Source: Tepidiforma sp.
GTDB taxonomy: Bacteria; Chloroflexota; Dehalococcoidia; Tepidiformales; Tepidiformaceae
DNA: 64,000 nucleotides
Direction of reading: 5' to 3'
Assembly: GCF_026003995.1 (NCBI RefSeq)
Contig: NZ_BPIG01000002.1
Span: 682,001-746,000 of the forward strand
The position numbers were made by a program, and so were the translations under genes. Position 1 is the stretch's first letter. The number at the start of each line of letters is the position of its first letter. Under the pieces are notes generated by a model that was not told the origin of the DNA, ran no database searches, and was given only the letters and a program-made list of their open reading frames with translations. Positions 58,121-64,000 of the stretch are shown here, in pieces.

Positions 58121-59830
58121 TCAGGCGTCCCGCCAGGCCTTCATCAGGTGCGTGTACGGGAACCACGCCGTCGGGCGGTAGTTCTCGATGTTCGCATCCC
58201 AGAAGTACGTCCGGGTGTCCGTCGAGAAGTAGATTTCGTACTGCTCCTCCGCGACGTGCTCCTCGATCTGCCGCACCGTCTGCAGCCGCTCCTCCCAGAC
58301 GAACTGCCCGCGCTGCTTGTCCATCAGGTCCTCCAGCTTCGGGTCGTTCACGTACGAGAGGTTGATGCGGCCGCGCTGCGGCTTCATCGTGAACCGCTCC
58401 GTCACGAAGTCCAGCCAGTAGGCCACCGCCCGCGGGCTGTGGCCCATCCCCTCGTACTGCCCCTGGTACGTCGTCGAGATGTACTGCGCGTACGGCTTCA
58501 CGATCGGCGTGATGTTGATGCCCAGCTGCTTCAGCTGTGCCATCGCGAGTGTGGCCGTGTCCACGTACGCCTGCGTGTAGATCGCCGCGTCAGCGTGCTC
58601 CCACGTCGTGTCGATGGTCTTGCCTTCCCCGATCGCCGCCGCGAGCAGCTTCTTCGCCTCCGCGAGGTTGTACTCCCAGTACTTCGCCTGCGGGAGGTCC
58701 TTCACCTGCCGCGCCCACGGGTAGCCCACGTGGTACAGCTGCTCCGGCACACCCTCGCCCTTCGAGATCGCGTCCCGGATCGCCTTCCGGTTGAGCGCCA
58801 TCGAAATCGCCTGCCGCACCCGCTTGTCGTTGAACGGCGGCTTGTCGGTGCGCAGGTAGATGTACCCGCCGATGCCCTGCGTCTCCTCGAACTTCGCGTC
58901 GGGGCGCGCCGCCTTCAGCTGGTCGCGCTCCGTCGGCAGGAAGAGCCACGTCAGGTTCACCTGCTTCGATGAGAAGTCCGCCACCCGCTTCGCCTGGTCC
59001 GTGACGATGAGCGCCGTCACGTCGTCGAAGTACGGGTACGGCTTGTCGAAGTAGTCCGGGTTCTTCTTGTAGCTCAGGCTCACGCCCGTCTTGAACTCCG
59101 TGTGCAGGAACGGCCCCGAGCCGATCATCTTCGTCGCGACGTCCTGCGATTCGGCCCACTCCTGCGGGCAAATCCATGCCCCGAGGTTGCCGCCGAGGTA
59201 GAACACCAGGTCCGCGTACGGCTGCTTCGTCGTGATCCGCACCGTCTGGTCGTCCGGCGTCTCCACCTTGTCGATGAACGCCAGCCCCGTCTTGTGCACC
59301 GACTTCTCGTACGTCTTGTACCGGTTGTAGGCGTACGCGATGTCCTTCGAGGTCACCGCCCGGCCGTTCACCGGCGCGACGTTGTGGAACTTCGCGTTCG
59401 GCTTCAGCTTCACGATGAACGTCAGCGTATCCGGCTGCTCCGGCATCGCCTGCGCGAGGTCCGGCTCCATGGAGTTGTCCGCGGGCGCCACGTCCGGCGT
59501 GCCCGCCTTGAACCGGAAGAGCTTCGAGTAGCTCAACCCGTGGTTGTAGGCCGCGACGAACGACGTTTGCGTGTAGGGGTCGAGGCTCGGCGGCGGCGAC
59601 GAGATCTGGAAGGTCAGGCTCCCGCCCGGCTTCGGCTGCTTCGCCGGGGTCGGCGTCGCCGCGGCCGTCGGCAGCAGCCCGGGCCCGCTCCCGCCGCCGT
59701 CATCATCGTCCCCGCCGCCGCACCCCACCAGCGCCATCGTCGCGGCCCCCGCCCCGGCCAGTGCCGTCCCGCGCAGCGCGGTCCGGCGGCTCAGCTTTCG
59801 CCGAAGCCAGTAGTTGTCCCGTTTCTCCAT
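58121..59830 (-). CDS. Oligopeptide ABC substrate-binding Tat lipoprotein
   Basis: A 569-residue SBP_bac_5 protein. Like the 19.4 kb homolog it has KLSRRTALRGTALAGAGAATMALVGC, here a Tat motif with lipobox, followed by GGGDDDDGG. Body blocks include PNAKFHNVAPVNGRAVTSKDIAYAYNRYK, GSGPFLHTEFKTGV and VRQAISMALNRKAIRDAI. It should feed the two permeases encoded upstream. ATG 59830 has AAAGGA upstream. A weak hairpin (59856-59869) sits before it. It is the last gene of operon 2, whereas it is first in operon 1. Confidence 0.93.
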   Translation of the reverse strand: MEKRDNYWLRRKLSRRTALRGTALAGAGAATMALVGCGGGDDDDGGGSGPGLLPTAAATPTPAKQPKPGGSLTFQISSPPPSLDPYTQTSFVAAYNHGLSYSKLFRFKAGTPDVAPADNSMEPDLAQAMPEQPDTLTFIVKLKPNAKFHNVAPVNGRAVTSKDIAYAYNRYKTYEKSVHKTGLAFIDKVETPDDQTVRITTKQPYADLVFYLGGNLGAWICPQEWAESQDVATKMIGSGPFLHTEFKTGVSLSYKKNPDYFDKPYPYFDDVTALIVTDQAKRVADFSSKQVNLTWLFLPTERDQLKAARPDAKFEETQGIGGYIYLRTDKPPFNDKRVRQAISMALNRKAIRDAISKGEGVPEQLYHVGYPWARQVKDLPQAKYWEYNLAEAKKLLAAAIGEGKTIDTTWEHADAAIYTQAYVDTATLAMAQLKQLGINITPIVKPYAQYISTTYQGQYEGMGHSPRAVAYWLDFVTERFTMKPQRGRINLSYVNDPKLEDLMDKQRGQFVWEERLQTVRQIEEHVAEEQYEIYFSTDTRTYFWDANIENYRPTAWFPYTHLMKAWRDA

Positions 59831-59886
59831 GGTTCTGTCCTTTCCCCTGGTTTGGAAGCAGCGGGCGCTGCGATTCCCCGTATCTA

Positions 59887-60819
59887 TTACGACGATTGAC
59901 GCAATCTTGGATCGAGGACATCCCGGAGCGCGTCCCCGAACAGGTTGAACGCCAGCACCGCGATGCTGATCGCGGCCCCCGGCACTACCGCCGTCCACCA
60001 CGCTTCGAGCCACACCTGCCGCATCTCCTGCAGCATCCCGCCCCAGCTCGGGTGCGCCGCATCCGCGATGCCCAGCGCGAGGAAGCTCAGCGCTGCCTCC
60101 GCCAGGATCGCGTTCCCGACCTGGATGCTCGCGATCACGATGATCGGCGCCGCCACGTTCGGCAGCACGTGGCGCCACATGATCCGCACCGGCCCGTTCC
60201 CCAGCGATTCCGCCGCTTCGACGTATTGCAGGTTCCGGATGCTCAGCACCGCCCCCCGCACGATGCGCGCCGTCGTCGGCGTGATGATGATCCCGATGGC
60301 CAGGCTCACCATCAGGAACGACCGCAGGCTGTACCCCCGCTCCGGGTTGAAAATCGAAAGGAAGAAGATCGCCAGCACGAGCGGCGGGAACCCGAGCACC
60401 ACCTCGATCGCCCGGCTCACCAGCATGTCCACCCACCCCCGGAAGAACCCCGCCACCATCCCGAGCAGCGTCCCCAGCACCGTCCCGATCGCGACCGCCG
60501 CAAACCCGATGCCGAGCGAAATCCGGCTCCCGATGATCACCCGGCTGAAGATGTCCCGGAACAGGTTGTCCGTCCCGAAGGGGTGGCTCAGGCTCGGCGG
60601 CTGCAGCCGCGGGTTATTCACCGGGTCCACCGCGTCGGCCGCCTGCGGCGCGATCACGTTCGCCCCGATCGCCACGAGGATCAGCAGGATGCACACGACC
60701 CCCGCCGCGGCCCCGAGCGGTTTCTGCCGCGCAATCCGCCACAGCCGCGCCAGCCGGCCCGGCCGCCGGGGGAGCGCCCCCGCAATCACTGGCGCCGCCG
60801 ATACCGCTTCCGCACTCAT
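59887..60819 (-). CDS. Peptide ABC transporter permease (DppC type)
   Basis: A 310-residue permease. The first helix (LGAAAGVVCILLILVAIGANVI), the loop LSHPFGTDNLFRDIFSRVIIGSRISL and the EAA loop YVEAAESLGNGPVRIMWRHVLPNVAAP match DppC/OppC. The ATG overlaps the stop of the DppB gene (TGATG). The binding-protein gene follows 56 nt later. No ATPase gene is present. Confidence 0.92.
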   Translation of the reverse strand: MSAEAVSAAPVIAGALPRRPGRLARLWRIARQKPLGAAAGVVCILLILVAIGANVIAPQAADAVDPVNNPRLQPPSLSHPFGTDNLFRDIFSRVIIGSRISLGIGFAAVAIGTVLGTLLGMVAGFFRGWVDMLVSRAIEVVLGFPPLVLAIFFLSIFNPERGYSLRSFLMVSLAIGIIITPTTARIVRGAVLSIRNLQYVEAAESLGNGPVRIMWRHVLPNVAAPIIVIASIQVGNAILAEAALSFLALGIADAAHPSWGGMLQEMRQVWLEAWWTAVVPGAAISIAVLAFNLFGDALRDVLDPRLRQSS

Positions 60820-61766
60820 CACGCGTACCTGATCCGCGGGTCGAACCACGCGTAGCTCAGGTCGACCAGCAGGTTGATCGTCACCAGCACCGCCGCGAAG
60901 AACAGCACGAGTCCCTGCACCTGCGGGTAGTCCTTGATCGTCACCGACGTGAACGTCAGGAGCCCCAGGCCGGGCAGGCTGTAGATGTTCTCCAGCACCA
61001 CCGTCCCGCCCAGCAGCACCCCGAACTGCAGCCCGAACAGCGTGACGACGGGGATCATCGCGTTCTTCAGCGCGTGCCGGAACACCACCATCCGCTCCCG
61101 CAGGCCCTTCGCCCGCGCCGTCCGGATGTAGTCCTGCCGGAACACCTCCAGCATCGAACTCCGCGTCACCCGCGCAAGGCTCGCGCTCAGCGCCAGCCCC
61201 AGCGAAATCGCCGGCAGGTACAGCTGCTCGAGATTCTTCAGCGGGTCTTCCCAGATGTCGACATACCCCACCGGCGGCGCATATCCCCACCACTTCGCCG
61301 GGAAGACGATGAGCATCGTCCCCAGCCAGAAGCCCGGGATGCTCAGCCAGCCGATGGACAGCACCCGCAGCACGTAATCCAGCGCCGAATCCTGCCGCAC
61401 CGCGCTGACCACCCCGATCGGGATCGCCACGATCAGCGCGAAGAAGGTGCTCAGGATCGTCAGCTCCAGCGTCAGCGGAATCCGCGTCCGGATCTCCGTC
61501 CAGACGTCCCGCTTGCTGATGATCGTCGTCCCCCAGTCCCCCGTCAGCACCCCGCCCATGTACACGAGGTACTGCGTCACGAGCGGCTTATCGAGCCCGA
61601 GGTCCTCCCGGATTGCCTGGCACTGCGCCTCGTCCACGTCCGGCGTGTTCAGCACGATCTTGCACACGTCCCCCGGGATCATCCGCACCGCCGTGAAGAC
61701 CACGATGCTGATGACGAACAGGACGACGAGCGCGAGCAGCACGCGCTTGGCGAGGTACTGTCCCAT
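60819..61766 (-). CDS. Peptide ABC transporter permease (DppB type)
   Basis: A 315-residue permease beginning MGQYLAKRVLLALVVLFVISIVVF. The DppB signature DYIRTARAKGLRERMVVFRHALKNAMIPVV and GLDKPLVTQYLVYMGGVLTGDWGT are clear. An extra Cys pair (VCKIVLN, EAQCQAI) lies in the first periplasmic loop. ATG 61766 with AAGGCAGGGGG upstream is preferred over an in-frame extension. Transcribed from the promoter at 61826-61854 under a palindromic site. Confidence 0.92.
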   Translation of the reverse strand: MGQYLAKRVLLALVVLFVISIVVFTAVRMIPGDVCKIVLNTPDVDEAQCQAIREDLGLDKPLVTQYLVYMGGVLTGDWGTTIISKRDVWTEIRTRIPLTLELTILSTFFALIVAIPIGVVSAVRQDSALDYVLRVLSIGWLSIPGFWLGTMLIVFPAKWWGYAPPVGYVDIWEDPLKNLEQLYLPAISLGLALSASLARVTRSSMLEVFRQDYIRTARAKGLRERMVVFRHALKNAMIPVVTLFGLQFGVLLGGTVVLENIYSLPGLGLLTFTSVTIKDYPQVQGLVLFFAAVLVTINLLVDLSYAWFDPRIRYA

Positions 61767-61825
61767 GCCCCCTGCCTTGTCTCCCCGGTAGGGGCCGGCC
61801 GGGCGGCTGGCCCGGGGATTGCGGC

Positions 61826-61854
61826 ATTCTGGAAAGCCCGGGATCAATCGTCAA
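61826..61854 (-). promoter_or_regulatory. Promoter of ABC operon 2
   Basis: On the minus strand TTGACG (61849-61854), 17-bp spacer, CAGAAT (61826-61831). The start would be near 61819, giving a leader of about 52 nt. Confidence 0.75.
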
Positions 61855-61857
61855 GGT

Positions 61858-61872
61858 CTATCGGGCCGATAG
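61858..61872 (-). promoter_or_regulatory. Putative operator of ABC operon 2
   Basis: CTATCGG-C-CCGATAG on the minus strand: a perfect palindrome with a single central base, centered near -46 of the promoter and 3 bp before its -35. It matches 13 of 15 bases of the site before operon 1 (21181-21195), which suggests one regulator for both. Confidence 0.7.
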
Positions 61873-61923
61873 TTCCGACCCGTCTAACCGACGAACGCCG
61901 CTCGCTTCACCCGGCGTTTCCGC

Positions 61924-63180
61924 TCACCGGAGCCGCGTCACCGGCCGCAGGAACGCCATCGCCAGCAGCCCGATGACGATGCACAGCGCCACGCTCGAAA
62001 CCACCGTCGCCCGCGGCCCCCACGCGCTCGCCTGGATGCCCGCCTGCAAGTACCCCGCCGGCACGCTCGCCGTGAACGCCAGCCCGTACATGCTCATCAC
62101 CCGGCCCATCATCGCCCGGTCTGCCTGCTCCTGGAGCAGCGCCACCGCGAAGTTGATGAACACCGCCGGCCCGAGTACCCCCGCCGCGAAGAGGCACGCC
62201 ATCGCGACGCCCAGGTTCGGCGCCAGCCCGTACGCCAGCGTGAACGCCGGCCCGAACACCAGCGAACTCGCCAGCAGCAGCCCCCGCCGCCGCACCCGCA
62301 CCGCGCTCAGCAGCAGCGACCCGGCCACGATGCCCGCCCCGAACGCCCCCCACAGCAGCCCCACCCACCGGTCCGCTGCCCGGAATTCGTCCTCCACCAT
62401 CAGCACGATCGTCACCGCGAACGGCCCCATGATGAGGACGCCCGGCACCGTCCCCAGCGCGAGGATGCCCAGCAGGGTCGGCTCCCGCCGCACGTACCGC
62501 AGCCCCTCGACGAGGTCCGCACGCACGCTCCGCCCCGTCGGCACCGGCCGGTCCGTCGCGATCCGCCAGAAGAGCAGCGAGGCCAGCGCCAGCAGCGCGA
62601 CCTCGGCTCCGAACGCCGCCGTCAGCCCGAGGAAATCCGCCGCCAGCCCGCCGAACGTCGGCCCGCCGAACTGCAGCGTTGCCATGAACGCCAGCGTCCC
62701 GAAAATCGCCCCGTTCTGGATCTGCGGCTGCGCGAGGATCTGCGGCATCATCGCCTGCCGCGCCGGGTTCGTGAACGCCCCCGCCGAGCCGACGATCGCG
62801 GCCAGCAAGAAGACCGGCCACACCGCCCGTACCTCCAGGCCCGCCAGCGCGACGTACACCAGCGAGACCGCCGCCGCCACGAGGTACGTCCGCACCAGCA
62901 CCCGCCGCCGCTCCACCCGGTCCGCCACCACCCCGCCCAGCAGGGCCAGCGCCGCCCCGGGCAGCGTCTGGCAGATGAGGGCCGCCGCGATCGCCGCCGC
63001 CCGCTGGTCCTCCGCCACCCGGTCCCGGATGAACAGCGGCACCGTCACCGCCTGGATGCCGACCCCCATCCCCGCCGCGACCGACGCGAACCACCACGCC
63101 CGGTACTTCGCCACCGTGAACGGGTTGCGCGAAATCCCGGCCGCGGGGACCTCTGCTGCTGCGGCTGCTTCCCGGGCCAT
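61924..63180 (-). CDS. MFS transporter (EntS/MDR-like exporter)
   Basis: A 418-residue protein with 12 likely transmembrane helices. The loop 2-3 motif GGVVADRVERRRVLV is the MFS signature GxxxDxxxRR. The N-terminus (NPFTVAKYRAWWFASVAAGMGVGIQ) resembles the enterobactin exporter subfamily EntS/DUF894. The cargo is unknown. TAGACT (63190-63195) is 9 nt before the ATG. Confidence 0.88.
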   Translation of the reverse strand: MAREAAAAAEVPAAGISRNPFTVAKYRAWWFASVAAGMGVGIQAVTVPLFIRDRVAEDQRAAAIAAALICQTLPGAALALLGGVVADRVERRRVLVRTYLVAAAVSLVYVALAGLEVRAVWPVFLLAAIVGSAGAFTNPARQAMMPQILAQPQIQNGAIFGTLAFMATLQFGGPTFGGLAADFLGLTAAFGAEVALLALASLLFWRIATDRPVPTGRSVRADLVEGLRYVRREPTLLGILALGTVPGVLIMGPFAVTIVLMVEDEFRAADRWVGLLWGAFGAGIVAGSLLLSAVRVRRRGLLLASSLVFGPAFTLAYGLAPNLGVAMACLFAAGVLGPAVFINFAVALLQEQADRAMMGRVMSMYGLAFTASVPAGYLQAGIQASAWGPRATVVSSVALCIVIGLLAMAFLRPVTRLR

Positions 63181-63189
63181 CGGCCCGCC

Positions 63190-63204
63190 AGTCTACGTTA
63201 ACGT
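63190..63204 (-). promoter_or_regulatory. MFS promoter with adjoining palindrome
   Basis: TAGACT (63190-63195 on the minus strand) is 9 nt from the ATG. A perfect palindrome ACGTTAACGT (63195-63204) overlaps its upstream edge and could bind a repressor. Confidence 0.45.
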
Positions 63205-63233
63205 TCGATGAAGCGCTCGGCCGCCCCCCGGGC

Positions 63234-64000
63234 TCATTCGTCGTGGGCGAACACCACGGCCCCCAGCGGCGGCAGCACGATCCGCAGCGCATACGGCCGC
63301 CCGTGCGCCGGCTCCGCCTCGGCCTCCACGCCGCCGAGGTTCCCCATCCCGCTCCCCCAGTACTCCTCCGCGTCGGTGTTCAGCACTTCCCGCCACGTGC
63401 CCCCGTGCGGCACCCCGATGACGTGGCTCACCCGCGGCACCGGCGTGAAGTTCAGCGCCACCGCCACCTCCCGCCGCCCGTCCGGCGACCGCCGTAAAAA
63501 GCTCAGCGTGCTCTGCTCCGCGTCGGTGCAGTCGATCCACTCGAACCCGGCCGGGTCGTGGTCCGTCGCGTGCAGCGCCGGCAGCTCCCGGTACAGCCGG
63601 TTCAGGTCGCCGACCAGCCGCGCCAGCCCGGCGTGCCGCTCGAACCCCGCGAGGTGCCACTCCAGCTCCCGCTCGTGGTTCCACTCCGACCACTGCCCGA
63701 ACTCCTGCCCCATGAACAGCAGCTTCTTCCCGGGCAGCGTCCACTGGTACGCCAGCAGCAGCCGCAGGTTCGCGAACTTCTGCCAGTCGTCGCCCGGCAT
63801 CTTCCCCAGCAGCGACCCCTTCCCGTGCACCACCTCGTCGTGCGAGAGCGCCAGCACGAAGTTCTCTGTGAACCCGTACAGCGCCCGGAACGTCAGCAGG
63901 TTGTGGTGCCACTTCCGGTGCACCGGGTCGTGCCCGAAGTACAGCAGCGTGTCGTGCATCCACCCCATGTCCCACTTGAAGCCGAACCCCAGTCCGCCCA
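63234..64000 (-). CDS. glgB: 1,4-alpha-glucan branching enzyme, C-terminal part
   Basis: At least the last 255 residues of a GH13 branching enzyme. The gene runs off the window at 64000, so its start is missing. [40 protein letters not shown] (catalytic region IV with His-Asp) and [29 protein letters not shown] are intact. The C-terminal domain ends [13 protein letters not shown]. It adds alpha-1,6 branches to glycogen. The MFS gene follows 53 nt downstream on the same strand. Confidence 0.93.
   Translation of the reverse strand, partial: GGLGFGFKWDMGWMHDTLLYFGHDPVHRKWHHNLLTFRALYGFTENFVLALSHDEVVHGKGSLLGKMPGDDWQKFANLRLLLAYQWTLPGKKLLFMGQEFGQWSEWNHERELEWHLAGFERHAGLARLVGDLNRLYRELPALHATDHDPAGFEWIDCTDAEQSTLSFLRRSPDGRREVAVALNFTPVPRVSHVIGVPHGGTWREVLNTDAEEYWGSGMGNLGGVEAEAEPAHGRPYALRIVLPPLGAVVFAHDE

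Noticed and set aside
1-64000. CRISPR arrays, insertion sequences, phage genes and rRNA operons
   Set aside because: No transposase, integrase, terminal inverted repeats, spaced direct repeats or rRNA sequence was seen in any part of the window.

Overview
This 64 kb window is very GC-rich, with C or G at almost every third codon position. It is densely packed, with about 60 protein genes, one tRNA, and no rRNA, CRISPR array or insertion sequence that I can see. The gene mix suggests a Chloroflexota bacterium, perhaps a Dehalococcoidia/Tepidiforma-like lineage: class III CoA-transferases, LLM flavin oxidoreductases, two P450s, Tat-exported lipoproteins, a multicopper oxidase, group II truncated hemoglobin and MoxR-DUF58-transglutaminase genes. 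The taxonomic call is inference from gene content and base composition, not from a marker gene.

Layout. 0-5 kb: secreted or lipid-anchored surface proteins and a sugar-nucleotide epimerase. 5-9.5 kb: CoA-transferase, MarR regulator, universal stress protein and Tat multicopper oxidase. 9.6-11.4 kb: JAMM peptidase-folP-folK operon. 11.4-16.5 kb: P450, MaoC hydratase, a STAS-like protein, a duplicated zinc-finger protein and an EEP hydrolase coupled to a MetF-like reductase. 17.3-21.1 kb: peptide ABC operon 1. 21.3-28.7 kb: folC, PPOX flavoproteins, Mug glycosylase, YchF, LLM oxidoreductase, phosphotransferase and nitroreductase. 29.5-37.7 kb: tRNA-Arg, hemoglobin, two CoA-transferases, P450, HAD hydrolase, Gfo/Idh oxidoreductase and a second LLM enzyme. 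37.8-43.7 kb: a damaged alkylsulfatase, a possible small RNA, moaA, a MerR regulator and a damaged DUF4838-like gene. 43.7-52.9 kb: PilZ, RimI, RibD-like, metallopeptidase, LytR-CpsA-Psr, acyl-CoA dehydrogenase, and a divergent TetR/MMPL pair. 53-58 kb: MoxR-DUF58-transglutaminase-like-Ogt operon. 58-61.8 kb: peptide ABC operon 2. 61.9-64 kb: MFS exporter and the C-terminal part of GlgB.

How genes work together. Folate genes (folP, folK, folC, a MetF-like reductase) are spread over the window. Two oligopeptide-type ABC operons each carry two permeases and a Tat-lipoprotein binding protein but no ATPase. Both have nearly the same 15-bp palindrome upstream, which suggests common control. About twenty genes have a TANNNT hexamer 6-10 nt before the start codon, which points to widespread leaderless transcription and helps choose start codons.

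Oddities. The transglutaminase-like protein has replaced all three catalytic triad positions. Four genes appear interrupted; in three of them a single extra C or G in a short homopolymer explains a break. The alkylsulfatase changes codon style partway through and shifts frame about five times. These breaks may be assembly errors rather than biology.
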